Origin: Blastococcus atacamensis
Lineage (GTDB): Bacteria; Actinomycetota; Actinomycetes; Mycobacteriales; Geodermatophilaceae
Length of the DNA stretch: 33,261 nucleotides
Assembly: GCF_002938425.1 (NCBI RefSeq)
Contig: NZ_POQU01000040.1
Span: 1 to 33,261, forward strand
Direction: 5' to 3'
The notes under the pieces are model-generated. The model was given only the letters and a program-made list of their open reading frames with translations, was not told the DNA's origin and searched no databases. Below, in pieces: positions 7,722-19,852 of the stretch. The position numbers and the translations under genes were made by a program. Numbering within the stretch: position 1 is the stretch's first letter; every line of letters starts with the position of its first letter.

Positions 7722-9002
7722 TCACCCCGGGCGCTGGGTCCGCTCCACCTGGGCGCCCAGGCCGCGCAGCTGCTCGACGAAGTCCGGGTATCCGCGGTCC
7801 ACGTGGTAGGCGTCCTGCACCTCGGTGACGCCGTCGGAGCACAGCCCGGCCAGGACCAGCCCTGCGCCGGCCCGGATGTCACTGGCCAGCACCGGCGCGC
7901 TGGAGAACCGCTCCCGGCCGCGGACGACGGCGTGGTGCCCGTCGATCCGGATGTCGGCACCCAACCGGACCAGCTCGTTGACGAACATGAACCGGCCCTC
8001 GAACACGTTCTCGGTGATCAGCGCGGTTCCGGTGGAGACCGCGGCCAGGGCCACGGCCATCGGCTGCAGGTCTGTCGGGAACCCCGGGAAGGGCAGGGTG
8101 ACGACGTCGACGCACCGCGGCCGGTCGTCCATCGACACGTGCAGGCCGTCCGGCACCGACTCCACGCGCGCCCCGGCGTCGGTCAGCTTGTCCAGCGCCA
8201 CGGTCAGGTGCTCGGCGACGGCCCGCTCGATGACGACGTCACCGCGGGTCATGACGGTGCCGATGGCCCAGGTGCCGGACACGATCCGGTCGGGCACGGT
8301 CGTGTACTCCACCGGGTCGAGCGACTCGACCCCCTCGACGGTGATCGTGGAGGTGCCCGCGCCGTCGATCCGCGCGCCCATCGCGGCGAGCATCCGGCAC
8401 AGGTCGACGATCTCCGGCTCGCGCGCGGCGTTGTCGACCACCGTCGTGCCCTGCGCCAGGACGGCGGCCATCACCAGGTTCTCGGTGGCCCCGACGGAAG
8501 GGAAGTCCAGCCAGATGGAGGCGCCGGTCAGCCGAGGGGCGGTGGCGACCAGGAAACCGTGCTCGCTGATGATCGTGGCGCCGAGCCGCTCCAGCCCGGA
8601 GATGTGCATGTCGAGGCCGCGCGAGCCGATCGCGTCGCCCCCCGGGAGCGCCACGCGGGCCGAACCGCACCGCGCGACCAGCGGCCCGAGGACGTTGATC
8701 GACGCCCGCATGCGGCGGACGAGGTCGTAGTCCGTCTCGGTCGACGGCTTCTCGGGCACGTCGATCGTGAGCCGGCCGCCGCCACCGCTGCCGGGCGTGC
8801 GCTCGTAGGCGACCTCGCACCCGAGGCGGCGCAGCACCTCGCTCATGATCGTGACGTCGAGGATGTCGGGGACCTCGTCGATGGTCGACCGGCCGGTGGC
8901 CAGCAGGGTCGCCGCCATCAGCTTGAGCGCGCTGTTCTTCGCGCCGGTGACCCGGACACGTCCGGCCAGCCGCGCCCCGCCGGTCACCTCGAAGCAGTCC
9001 AC
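7722..9002 (-). CDS. murA: UDP-GlcNAc 1-carboxyvinyltransferase MurA, Asp variant
   Basis: MurA transfers enolpyruvate from phosphoenolpyruvate to UDP-N-acetylglucosamine, the first committed step of peptidoglycan synthesis in the cytoplasm. The 426-residue protein has the family length. Lys22-Asn23 (TGAKNSALK) and the RMRASI loop (97-102) are present. The active-site loop reads [15 protein letters not shown] with Asp123 where most bacteria carry the cysteine alkylated by fosfomycin; mycobacterial MurA has the same Asp and is fosfomycin-resistant. The GTG start at 9002 is preceded by a weak AGGGTGG. It stands alone on the minus strand, back to back with the cobalamin adenosyltransferase gene. 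Confidence 0.96.
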   Translation of the reverse strand: MDCFEVTGGARLAGRVRVTGAKNSALKLMAATLLATGRSTIDEVPDILDVTIMSEVLRRLGCEVAYERTPGSGGGGRLTIDVPEKPSTETDYDLVRRMRASINVLGPLVARCGSARVALPGGDAIGSRGLDMHISGLERLGATIISEHGFLVATAPRLTGASIWLDFPSVGATENLVMAAVLAQGTTVVDNAAREPEIVDLCRMLAAMGARIDGAGTSTITVEGVESLDPVEYTTVPDRIVSGTWAIGTVMTRGDVVIERAVAEHLTVALDKLTDAGARVESVPDGLHVSMDDRPRCVDVVTLPFPGFPTDLQPMAVALAAVSTGTALITENVFEGRFMFVNELVRLGADIRIDGHHAVVRGRERFSSAPVLASDIRAGAGLVLAGLCSDGVTEVQDAYHVDRGYPDFVEQLRGLGAQVERTQRPG

Positions 9003-9060
9003 CTGACCACCCTACGGGCCCTCGGGCGCCTTCCGTCCCGGGCGCGGACGACCCCGGCCT

Positions 9061-9066
9061 TAGGCT
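9061..9066 (+). promoter_or_regulatory. -10 element, leaderless promoter of cobO
   Basis: TAGGCT, a good match to the actinobacterial TANNNT -10 box, ends six bases before the ATG at 9073. Transcription would begin at the start codon itself, giving a leaderless mRNA. No convincing -35 is seen and there is no ribosome binding site, as expected for such genes. Confidence 0.6.
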
Positions 9067-9072
9067 CCCCCC

Positions 9073-9681
9073 ATGACCGTCCGGCTGACCCGCATCTACA
9101 CGAAGACCGGTGACGCCGGTCAGACGCACCTCGGCGACATGAGCCGGGTCGCCAAGACCGACCCCCGGCTGGTCGCCTACGCCGACGTCGACGAGGCCAA
9201 CAGCGTTCTCGGCGTCGCGCTGGCGCTGGGCCAGGTGGAGCCCGCCGTGGCGGAGCTGCTGCGCAGCATCCAGAACGACCTCTTCGACATCGGCGCCGAC
9301 CTCTGCACGCCGATCGTGGCGAACCCGCCCTACCCGCCACTCCGGATCACCGCGGAGTACACCGAGCGGCTCGAGGCGGCCTGCGACACCTACAACGAGA
9401 CGCTGCCCAAGCTGGCCAGCTTCATCCTGCCCGGCGGCACCCCCGCGGCGGCGCTGCTGCACCAGGCCCGCGTGGTGGTCCGGCGGGCCGAGCGCAGCGT
9501 GTGGGCCCTGCTCGAGGTCGAGCCGGAGCAGACCAACGCCGAGACCGCGCGCTACCTGAACCGGCTGTCGGACCTGCTCTTCATCCTGTCGCGGGTGGCC
9601 AACCCCGACGGCGACATCCTGTGGGAGCCGGGCGCGCACAGCGGCGTCCACGCCCAGCGGGCGGCGAGCAGCGGTACCTGA
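9073..9681 (+). CDS. PduO-type cob(I)alamin adenosyltransferase
   Basis: This enzyme transfers the adenosyl group of ATP to cob(I)alamin, making adenosylcobalamin. The 202-residue protein shows the PduO/MMAB family marks: the ATP-binding N terminus TKTGDAGQTHLG (10-21), the RRAER motif (137-141) and NRLSDLLF (163-170). The ATG at 9073 follows a -10 box by six bases, supporting this start. It lies two genes from the adenosyl-B12-dependent meaA, which it probably serves along with methylmalonyl-CoA mutase and ribonucleotide reductase if present. It converges with the DUF2550 gene, 11 bases away. Confidence 0.93.
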   Translation: MTVRLTRIYTKTGDAGQTHLGDMSRVAKTDPRLVAYADVDEANSVLGVALALGQVEPAVAELLRSIQNDLFDIGADLCTPIVANPPYPPLRITAEYTERLEAACDTYNETLPKLASFILPGGTPAAALLHQARVVVRRAERSVWALLEVEPEQTNAETARYLNRLSDLLFILSRVANPDGDILWEPGAHSGVHAQRAASSGT

Positions 9682-9692
9682 TCCCCCCGCGC

Positions 9693-10094
9693 TCAGCTGG
9701 CCGGCGGGGCCGACTCCACCCAGGACAGGAAGCCGGTCAACGTCGAGGGCTCCATGGCCAGCTCCCGCGGCCCCTCCGCGGTGCTGCACTCGAGGACGAC
9801 GACGTCGCCGGGCAGGGCGAGGTCGTCGCGACCCGCCGAACGTTGCGCGAGCACCCGGAACTCCGCCCGGCGGAGGCGGTGCTGGGGGCGGACCGACAGG
9901 GAGAGCGCCCGGTACCAGAGCAGGGCGTCCCCGCCGTACCAGGCGACGCCGACCGACCACCGGGGTGACCCCGCCGGGCGGAGCCACACGGTCACCGCGC
10001 CGAGGCCGGACAGCAGGAACCGTCGACGCAGCAGGAAGACGACGACGACGAGCAGCAGCAGGGCACCGAGCAGGATCAGCAGGACCGTGGTCAT
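9693..10094 (-). CDS. DUF2550 membrane protein
   Basis: A 133-residue protein with one strong N-terminal membrane segment (VLLILLGALLLLVVVVFLLRR, about residues 4-24) followed by a cytoplasmic PH-like beta domain. WYGGDALLWYRALSLSVRPQ and RRAEFRVL are typical of DUF2550, a family found immediately after atpC in many actinobacteria. The role is not known; persistent linkage to ATP synthase is the only hint. ATG at 10094 is 28 bases past the atpC stop, so the two are co-transcribed. Confidence 0.85.
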   Translation of the reverse strand: MTTVLLILLGALLLLVVVVFLLRRRFLLSGLGAVTVWLRPAGSPRWSVGVAWYGGDALLWYRALSLSVRPQHRLRRAEFRVLAQRSAGRDDLALPGDVVVLECSTAEGPRELAMEPSTLTGFLSWVESAPPAS

Positions 10095-10122
10095 GCCGGA
10101 CTACTTCCGCGCCCCGGCGAGG

Positions 10123-10512
10123 TCAGACGCTCTCGCCGACAGCCCTCAGGCGGGACTGCGCGCGGCGCAGCGCGGCCTGCGCCTCCGGGTCGTCGCGCTC
10201 GCCCTCGGCGCGACGCAGCGCCTCGCGGGCCCGCTCGGCGTCGATCTCGGTCGAGATCTCCGCGGTCTCTGCCAGGATCGAGACGCCGTGCTCGGTGATG
10301 GAGAGGAAGCCCCCGTGGGCGGCGACGACGAGGTCCTCGCCCTCGACCGTGCGGATCGTGACGACGCCGCCGTCGGCCAGCTGGCCCAGCATGGGCGCGT
10401 GGCCGGCCAGGATGCCGAGCTCGCCCTCGGTGGTGCGGGCGATCACGGTCGTGGCCTCACCGGACCAGATCTTGCGCTCGACGGCCACCAACTCGACCTG
10501 CAGGGTCGCCAC
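10123..10512 (-). CDS. atpC: F1Fo ATP synthase epsilon subunit
   Basis: Epsilon joins the central rotor stalk of F1 and can inhibit ATP hydrolysis. The 129-residue product has the N-terminal beta-sandwich ([32 protein letters not shown] about residues 30-42, HGGFLSI) and a C-terminal helical part ([30 protein letters not shown] is the region ending the protein). The GTG at 10512 was chosen because GAGGAG lies about five bases upstream and the following residues match homologues; longer frames run into non-coding sequence. Unusually for this operon it is 592 bases from atpD, with a hairpin terminator and a small gene between, so it may have its own promoter (see the TATTGT element at 10598-10603). 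Confidence 0.93.
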   Translation of the reverse strand: MATLQVELVAVERKIWSGEATTVIARTTEGELGILAGHAPMLGQLADGGVVTIRTVEGEDLVVAAHGGFLSITEHGVSILAETAEISTEIDAERAREALRRAEGERDDPEAQAALRRAQSRLRAVGESV

Positions 10513-10597
10513 GACACTCCTCTGGGTCCACCCCTCCACCATCGGAGGGAGCGGTGCGTTCGGTCCGCCGGCCCGGGAGCCGGCGAGGGATGGGTCC

Positions 10598-10603
10598 ACA
10601 ATA
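10598..10603 (-). promoter_or_regulatory. candidate -10 box upstream of atpC
   Basis: On the minus strand TATTGT fits the TANNNT consensus and lies about 85 bases before the atpC start in an otherwise very GC-rich spacer. No clear -35 is seen. Between it and atpC lies a short inverted repeat (CCCTCC/GGAGGG near 10536-10549). A dedicated atpC promoter is plausible given the terminator after atpD, but this is weak evidence. Confidence 0.3.
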
Positions 10604-10724
10604 GCGGCGTGTCGCGGCGGGCACCGGTGCCGGGTCCGTGCGGCCGGGAACGTGCTGGAACGGTCGCGCTGCAGCGGCCCGGCCCGAGTGGGGGCGAGGA
10701 GCGCAGCGCAGCGGAGGTGCTTCG

Positions 10725-10913
10725 TCAGACGGAGCGGCGGTAGAGCAGGGTCCACCGGCCGACGCGCACCCACGGGTGGCGGACGCAGGTCGACGGCGCC
10801 CACCGGTCGGTGTCGAAACGGGGCTCGGAGACCGTGACCGGGGCGTACGGGGGCCAGGTCCAGTCGCGGCCGCCCCGCTCGGGGTTTCGCAGCACCGGGC
10901 TGTCCTTCTCCAC
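10725..10913 (-). CDS. Trp-rich small protein between atpD and atpC
   Basis: A 62-residue protein of unknown function. Almost every codon ends in G or C, as in the neighbouring real genes, which strongly supports coding. The GTG start has GAGGGG about six bases upstream. The product has five Trp residues ([32 protein letters not shown]), many Arg and Pro, and no membrane segment, signal peptide or cysteine pair. Because a terminator separates it from atpD, it probably needs its own promoter and might be co-transcribed with atpC. I do not recognise it in the atp loci I know; whether it is lineage-specific cannot be told here. Confidence 0.62.
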   Translation of the reverse strand: MEKDSPVLRNPERGGRDWTWPPYAPVTVSEPRFDTDRWAPSTCVRHPWVRVGRWTLLYRRSV

Positions 10914-11045
10914 GTCGCCCCTCGATCCAGCGCCCGATGCACGGGCGCGCCTGTGGGAATGGTCGGCAGGTGGCGGTCGGTTCCGCAGAGCGCCGAGGCC
11001 CGAATCACCCGATCAGGCGATGGGAAGGGTGATCCGGTCTGGGAA

Positions 11046-11089
11046 CGGCGACGGCCGGGTCCCCCCGCGGGGGGACCCGGCCGTCGCCG
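11046..11089 (-). terminator. strong hairpin terminator after atpD
   Basis: A 21-base perfect inverted repeat, starting CGGCGACGGCCGGGTCCCCC at 11046 with its complement at 11069-11089, is separated by only two bases, so the folded loop would be about four bases. It lies 15 bases past the atpD stop on the minus strand. It is the longest perfect stem I found in the window and should stop or strongly attenuate the main atp transcript before atpC. Confidence 0.8.
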
Positions 11090-11104
11090 TGAGTACTGCG
11101 GGGC

Positions 11105-13572
<2,468 letters not shown>

Positions 13573-13575
13573 GGG

Positions 13576-15213
<1,638 letters not shown>

Positions 15214-15262
15214 GGCTCGAAGTCCTCTTCCCTGCGGGGTCGTGTCTGTGGAGTGTGGGCGG

Positions 15263-16081
15263 TCAGCCGGCCAGCTGCCGTCGGGCAGCTTCCAGGCGGT
15301 GGGCGATCGTGCCGTCGATGACCTCGTCGCCCACCTGGACGAGAAGCCCGCCGAGCACCGTGGGGTCCACGGTCACGTGCAGTCCGATGGTCCGCCCGTA
15401 GAGACGGCCGAGCACCTCGATCAGCCGCTGCTCCTGAGCGGCCGTGAGGGCCGCCGCGGTGGTGACGCGGGCGATCGACTGCCCGCGGCGCCGGCTGGCG
15501 ACATCGGAGAGCCGCTCGATCGCGACACCTGCCGTTCCGACGTGCGAGCCGGTCAGAACGTTCCGGAGCAGCTGCTCGGTGACCGGGCTGACCCGGCCGG
15601 AGAGCAGCCGGTCCAGGAGCGCCGACTTGCCCTCGGCGGAACCGGTGCGGTCGCTGAGGATCCGCGAGAGCGCCTGGTCGCCGGCGACGATCCGGCCGAA
15701 TCGGAAGAGCTCGTCCTCCACGTCGTCCAGTTCGCCCCGGGCGTCGGCGGCGTCGAGCGCGGCCTCGGTGGCCAGCGTCATCGCCGCCTCGACGAGGTCG
15801 AGCGGGCGCGACCAGCGCTGCCGCACGGTGACCTCGACGATGTCGAGGGCCGCCGGCTGCAGCCGCGAGCCGAACAGGCGCTGAGCCAGGGCCGAACGCT
15901 CCTCCGCCTTGCCCGACGGGTCGGACAGTGCGCGGCGCAGCGTGGGCTGCGCCTGCAGGAGGCGGGCGACCGAGAACAGCTCGTCGGCCAGCCCGAGCAG
16001 TGCCTGACCGGCCGCTCCCTGGGTGCGCTCGGACAGGCGCTCGCGCGCCTGCTCGAGCGCCGCCCGGCTGGATGCCTCCAT
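15263..16081 (-). CDS. atpH: F1Fo ATP synthase delta subunit
   Basis: Delta links the peripheral stalk to the top of F1. The product has 272 residues, longer than the 180 typical of many bacteria but normal for Streptomyces-like delta. The C-terminal delta/OSCP signature is seen as [17 protein letters not shown] and [31 protein letters not shown]. It is a free-standing gene, not fused to a b-type subunit as in mycobacteria. Its ATG shares one base with the atpF stop (TGATG), indicating coupled translation. Confidence 0.95.
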   Translation of the reverse strand: MEASSRAALEQARERLSERTQGAAGQALLGLADELFSVARLLQAQPTLRRALSDPSGKAEERSALAQRLFGSRLQPAALDIVEVTVRQRWSRPLDLVEAAMTLATEAALDAADARGELDDVEDELFRFGRIVAGDQALSRILSDRTGSAEGKSALLDRLLSGRVSPVTEQLLRNVLTGSHVGTAGVAIERLSDVASRRRGQSIARVTTAAALTAAQEQRLIEVLGRLYGRTIGLHVTVDPTVLGGLLVQVGDEVIDGTIAHRLEAARRQLAG

Positions 16082-16695
16082 CAGCGGTTGCCCCCCGGCA
16101 CGGCCACGGCGTCGCCGCGACCTTCCGTGGCGGACATCCCGTCGAGCTGGTCGAGGAACCGGTCGACCGTGCCCTGCCGGCGGGCGTCGTCGGCGAGGGA
16201 CTCCCCGACCACGCGTCCGGCCAGGTCGACGGCGAGCGCGCCGATCTGCCCGCGCAGCTCGTTGACGACCTGCTGACGGGCCGAGGCGATCTGCTCCTCG
16301 CCGCGGGCGACGATGCGAGCCGACTCCTCCTGCGCCTGGGCGCGGAGCTCCTCGATGATCTGCTGCCCCTCGGCACGAGCGGCGTCGCGGATCTGCGCGG
16401 CCTCGTTGCGGGCCTCCGCCAGCTGCGCCCGGTACTGCTCGAGAGCGGCCTTGGCCTCGGCCTGCATGGCCTCGGCCCGCTCGATGCCACCCTCGATGGT
16501 GCGCTGGCGCTCGGCCAACATGGTCTCCAGGCGCGGGACCACGTACTTCTTGTACAGGAAGTAGAGGACGGCGAAGGAGATGATGCCGACGATCAGCTCA
16601 CCGGGGTGCGGGATGACCGGGTAGGTGCTCTCCCAGAAGCCACCCTCGCCGCTCTCGGCGGCCAGGACTGCGGCCGCGTTGTCGATCGCGCCCAT
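16081..16695 (-). CDS. atpF: F1Fo ATP synthase b subunit
   Basis: Subunit b forms the peripheral stalk. The 204-residue protein has an extracytoplasmic N-terminal stretch, one membrane helix (ELIVGIISFAVLYFLYKKYVV, about residues 33-53) and a long charged amphipathic helix rich in Ala, Glu, Gln and Arg (ERQRTIEGGIERAEAMQAEA and onward), as expected for the dimeric stalk. It starts with ATG at 16695, 25 bases after atpE, and its stop overlaps the atpH start by one base. Confidence 0.95.
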   Translation of the reverse strand: MGAIDNAAAVLAAESGEGGFWESTYPVIPHPGELIVGIISFAVLYFLYKKYVVPRLETMLAERQRTIEGGIERAEAMQAEAKAALEQYRAQLAEARNEAAQIRDAARAEGQQIIEELRAQAQEESARIVARGEEQIASARQQVVNELRGQIGALAVDLAGRVVGESLADDARRQGTVDRFLDQLDGMSATEGRGDAVAVPGGNR

Positions 16696-16720
16696 CAGAT
16701 CTGCTCCTTACGGTCCTCGG

Positions 16721-16927
16721 TCACGAGAAGACGAACGCCAGGGCGATGCCGAAGATGGCCAGCTGCTCGCAGAGCACGAAGCCCAGGATGGCGATGGTCT
16801 GCAGCACGCCGCGGGTCTCGGGCTGACGCGCCACGCCGCTCACGTAGGCAGCGAAGATCAGGCCGATGCCCACACCCGGGCCGATGGCCGACAGGCCGTA
16901 GCCGATGATCGCGAGATTGCCTTCCAT
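16721..16927 (-). CDS. atpE: F1Fo ATP synthase c subunit
   Basis: Subunit c forms the proton-driven membrane ring. The 68-residue hairpin has helix 1 with the Gly-rich packing motif ([20 protein letters not shown]), the conserved polar loop ARQPE (33-37) and helix 2 with the ion-carrying carboxylate Glu54 ([11 protein letters not shown]). No sodium-type Gln/Ser pattern is clear, so proton coupling is expected. Length is slightly short of the usual 70-80. ATG at 16927; 84 bases of spacer, including a small hairpin, separate it from atpB. Confidence 0.96.
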   Translation of the reverse strand: MEGNLAIIGYGLSAIGPGVGIGLIFAAYVSGVARQPETRGVLQTIAILGFVLCEQLAIFGIALAFVFS

Positions 16928-16990
16928 GGGTGTTTCCGTTCCTCTCGTCGGTCTGTGCGGCCGGGGTGGCGCACATCGGTGGTGCAGTTC

Positions 16991-17006
16991 CGGGGCCGAG
17001 GCCCCG
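16991..17006 (-). other. small hairpin in atpB-atpE spacer
   Basis: CGGGGCC (16991-16997) and its complement (17000-17006) form a compact stem just after the atpB stop and before atpE. It could mark an mRNA processing or partial termination site that adjusts the excess of subunit c needed for the ring. It is short, so chance is possible. Confidence 0.4.
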
Positions 17007-17011
17007 CGGAC

Positions 17012-17794
17012 TCAGTGGTCGTCCGCGTAGACCTCGGCGATGTAGATCGAGGCCAGCAGGATGAAGACGTAGGCCTGCAGGAACGCGATCAGGATCTCGA
17101 ACGCGGAGAACAGGAAGAACATCAGGAAGGCCGGGATCGAGATGACCCGCAGCAGGCCCTCGCCGTGCAGCAGGAAGTACTCCCCACCCAGCGCGAAGAG
17201 CAGCAGCAGGATGTGTCCGGCGAACATGTTGCCGAAGAGCCGCAGCGTGAGGGTGACCGGGCGCGTGATCAGGAACGTCACGAGCTCGAGCACGAAGACG
17301 ACCGGGACGACCCACCAGGGCAGGCCGCTCGGGACCAGGTTCTTGAGGAAGCCCACGATCCCGCGGCGGCGGACGCCGGCGACCAGGTAGACGACGTAGA
17401 CCCCGAGCGCGAGGGCGAGCGGGAAGCCGATCCGGCTCATCGTGGGGAACTGGACGGGCGGGATGATGCCCATCAGGTTGTTCACCAGGATGAGCGTGAA
17501 CAACGTGAACAGCAGCGGGATGTAGGGCTTGAAGTGCGCCGACCCGATGATGTCGCGGCCGATCGAGTTGCGGACCAGGCCGTACATGCCCTCGAGGCGG
17601 AACTGGCCGCGCCCCGGGACGACGGACAGGCGGCGGGTGACCGCCATCATGACGACCGCGAGGCCGATGGTGACCAGCACCATGACGACCATGGACCGGG
17701 TGAGGGCGAAGGCGCCCTCCCCGACGAGCGGCTGCCAGAAATCGGGCGCACTCGGCGGGACGAACTCCTCGGCGGCCGAGACCTCGGTCGTCAC
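17012..17794 (-). CDS. atpB: F1Fo ATP synthase a subunit
   Basis: Subunit a holds the proton half-channels facing the c-ring. The 260-residue protein has about six membrane segments, with the key helix PVTLTLRLFGNMFAGHILLLL holding the essential Arg and the family Asn-His pair, and a C-terminal helix FEILIAFLQAYVFILLASIYIAE. The GTG at 17794 (VTTEVSAAEEF) is the likely start; an 88-base spacer separates it from the AtpZ-like gene upstream. Confidence 0.97.
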   Translation of the reverse strand: MTTEVSAAEEFVPPSAPDFWQPLVGEGAFALTRSMVVMVLVTIGLAVVMMAVTRRLSVVPGRGQFRLEGMYGLVRNSIGRDIIGSAHFKPYIPLLFTLFTLILVNNLMGIIPPVQFPTMSRIGFPLALALGVYVVYLVAGVRRRGIVGFLKNLVPSGLPWWVVPVVFVLELVTFLITRPVTLTLRLFGNMFAGHILLLLFALGGEYFLLHGEGLLRVISIPAFLMFFLFSAFEILIAFLQAYVFILLASIYIAEVYADDH

Positions 17795-17882
17795 TACTCA
17801 GCCTCCGTCAGGAACTGCTTCGGTTGGGTGCGGGTCTGGGGCCCGGAGAACGGATGCGCGCGCACGGCGCGGTGCGTCACCC

Positions 17883-18134
17883 TCACGGACCGGGGTCACT
17901 GTAACGGACCCAGATGCTGAAGATCGCGGCGGCCATCCCCAGCACCAGGGCCACGGGCAGCACCCACACCTGGTCGGTGGCCTCACTGACCCACCAGGCG
18001 GGCAGCCCGAAGACGAGCATCGCGGAGAGCAGGGTGCCCAGGGCGTCCCATCCCTCGCGCAGGTGCTGCCCCGCGACCATCTGGTGGTGCACCGGCGGCG
18101 ACGTCTCGTGACGCTCGCCGGTGCCGTCGGTCAC
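17883..18134 (-). CDS. small AtpZ/AtpI-like membrane protein
   Basis: An 83-residue protein with two membrane segments (LGTLLSAMLVFGLPAWWVSEA about 32-52 and VWVLPVALVLGMAAAIFSIWV about 56-76) and a hydrophilic His-rich N terminus. Position directly before atpB and topology fit the AtpZ/AtpI group, small proteins that help assemble the c-ring or carry divalent cations; this is inferred from place and shape since sequence motifs are weak. Its GTG overlaps the stop of the upstream gene (GTGA). Confidence 0.7.
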   Translation of the reverse strand: MTDGTGERHETSPPVHHQMVAGQHLREGWDALGTLLSAMLVFGLPAWWVSEATDQVWVLPVALVLGMAAAIFSIWVRYSDPGP

Positions 18135-18571
18135 GACCGGACCTCGGAGGACGGTTCGTCGTAGATGTAGGTCTTGACCCGCGTGAACGCGACGATCTCC
18201 CCGATCGTGCCGGCCAACGACACCACGACCGCCGTCACCGCGAAGGCGATCGGCGAGAGCCAGTCGGCGTTCCGGAAGAGGACGAGGAAGACCCCGAGCA
18301 GCATGACCTTGAAGAAATAGCTGACCATCGCGCCCATGAAGACCACGCGCGGGTCCAGGCCCGCCATCTTCCGCAGGATGAGCATGGTCGAGACCGTGCT
18401 CAGGACGACGAGGGCGGAGGCGAGGGCACTGCCGGCCAACCCGAGCGAGCCGTCGACCAGCGTGAACACCACGATCGCGGCGACGGCGACGGCGATCGAG
18501 GGGACTGCGCCACCGCGGAGCATGGCGCCGTAGGGGTCGGGTCTGGCTGCGGCCCGGGGCTCAGGAGTCAC
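18131..18571 (-). CDS. AtpI-like integral membrane protein
   Basis: A 146-residue protein with four predicted membrane segments (SIAVAVAAIVVFTLVDGSLG, ALASALVVLSTVSTMLIL, VVFMGAMVSYFFKVMLLGVF and PIAFAVTAVVVSLAGTIGEI). The four-helix layout, the conserved SYFFKV-type third helix and the site at the head of the atp operon match the actinobacterial ATP synthase protein I family. It likely aids Fo assembly. The GTG at 18571 is the first gene of the atp run; 66 bases separate it from wecA, too few to exclude read-through from upstream. Confidence 0.78.
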   Translation of the reverse strand: MTPEPRAAARPDPYGAMLRGGAVPSIAVAVAAIVVFTLVDGSLGLAGSALASALVVLSTVSTMLILRKMAGLDPRVVFMGAMVSYFFKVMLLGVFLVLFRNADWLSPIAFAVTAVVVSLAGTIGEIVAFTRVKTYIYDEPSSEVRS

Positions 18572-18637
18572 GCCTCACGGTATCCGGCCTGCCGGGGCGC
18601 GTGGCAGGCAGCGGGGTGCCGCACACCCCCGCGAGGG

Positions 18638-19849
18638 TCATCGTCGCCTCGGTGACGACCCGACCTCCGGCCTCCGGAGACGAGACGTGGGGTGGTCGGC
18701 GCGGCTCTTCTGCCGCTGTGCCTCGAGCTCGGCGGCGCGGGCCTCGCGGGCCGCCCGCCGGGCCCGGGGGCTCAGCACGACGACGACGCCCACCACCAGC
18801 AGCACCGCGATGACCACGAGGAGCTCGGCCCGCCCCCCGGTGATGGACAGCCCCACGGCACCGAAGGAGAGCAGCGCGGCCCAGAAGTACATGACCAGCA
18901 CCGCACGCCGGTGGGAGTGGCCGATCGAGAGCAGCCGGTGGTGCAGGTGCATCTTGTCCGGGGCGAAGGGCGACCGTCCGCGCAACGTCCGCCGGAACAC
19001 CGCCAGCACCAGGTCGGTGAACGGGATGAAGAGGACCGCGACCGGCACCAGCAGCGGCAGGGTGAGGGGCAGCAGGCTGGCCGCCGACCCGAAGGACTGG
19101 GCGTCCACTCCCCCTGTGGCGCTCACCGCCGCGGCCGACAGCATGAGGCCGACGAGCATCGACCCCGAGTCGCCCATGAAGATGCGGGCCGGGCTGAAGT
19201 TGTGCGGCAGGAAGCCCAGGCAGGCGCCGGCGAGCACGGCGGTGATCAGCGCCGGTGCGCTGGCCGATTCCACGTAGCCGTCCAGGGCCAGGCTGTAGCT
19301 GTAGGCGAAGAAGGCCAGCGCCGCGATCGCCGAGACGCCCGCCGCCAGGCCGTCCAGCCCGTCGATGAAGTTCAGCGCGTTGACCGCCAGGACCGTCAGC
19401 AGGATGGTCGCCGGCACGCCGACGTCCGGTCCGAGCGAGATCGTCCCGATGTCCGCGACCGGCAGGAAGACGTAGGCCAGCTGGACGCCCAGCAGCACCA
19501 TCACCCCGGCCGCGGCGATCTGCCCGGTGAGCTTCGTGAGGGCGTCGAGGCCCCACTTGTCGTCGAGCACACCGAGCAGGCAGATCAGCCCGCCCGCCAC
19601 GAGGACGGCGTAGGCCTGCGAGTCGTCGAACGTGCGCTGCAGGTTCGGCAGCCGCGAGGCCACCAGGATGGCCGCCACGACTCCCAGGTACATCGCCATG
19701 CCGCCGCCCCGCGGCGTCGGGATGACGTGCACGTCGCGCTCGCGCGGCGCGGCCATCATCCGCAGCCGGATCGCCGCCATCCGCACCACGGGGGTGGTCA
19801 GGAAGGTGACCAGCGCGGCGGTGAGGAGGACGACGACGTATTCGCGCAC
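18638..19849 (-). CDS. wecA: polyprenyl-phosphate GlcNAc-1-phosphate transferase WecA
   Basis: This integral membrane enzyme moves GlcNAc-1-phosphate from UDP-GlcNAc to decaprenyl phosphate, starting the linker that joins arabinogalactan or other wall polymers. The 403-residue protein has about eleven membrane segments and the family motifs: PRGGG (46-50), the Mg-binding LDDKWG (Asp96, Asp97), NALNFIDGLDGLAAG (157-171), MGDSGS (225-230) and the basic loop HLHHRL (301-306). A charged tail follows. It is next to the atp operon, as is Rv1302 in Mycobacterium. GTG at 19849 is three bases from the glyA stop. Confidence 0.94.
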   Translation of the reverse strand: MREYVVVLLTAALVTFLTTPVVRMAAIRLRMMAAPRERDVHVIPTPRGGGMAMYLGVVAAILVASRLPNLQRTFDDSQAYAVLVAGGLICLLGVLDDKWGLDALTKLTGQIAAAGVMVLLGVQLAYVFLPVADIGTISLGPDVGVPATILLTVLAVNALNFIDGLDGLAAGVSAIAALAFFAYSYSLALDGYVESASAPALITAVLAGACLGFLPHNFSPARIFMGDSGSMLVGLMLSAAAVSATGGVDAQSFGSAASLLPLTLPLLVPVAVLFIPFTDLVLAVFRRTLRGRSPFAPDKMHLHHRLLSIGHSHRRAVLVMYFWAALLSFGAVGLSITGGRAELLVVIAVLLVVGVVVVLSPRARRAAREARAAELEAQRQKSRADHPTSRLRRPEVGSSPRRR

Positions 19850-19852
19850 GGC

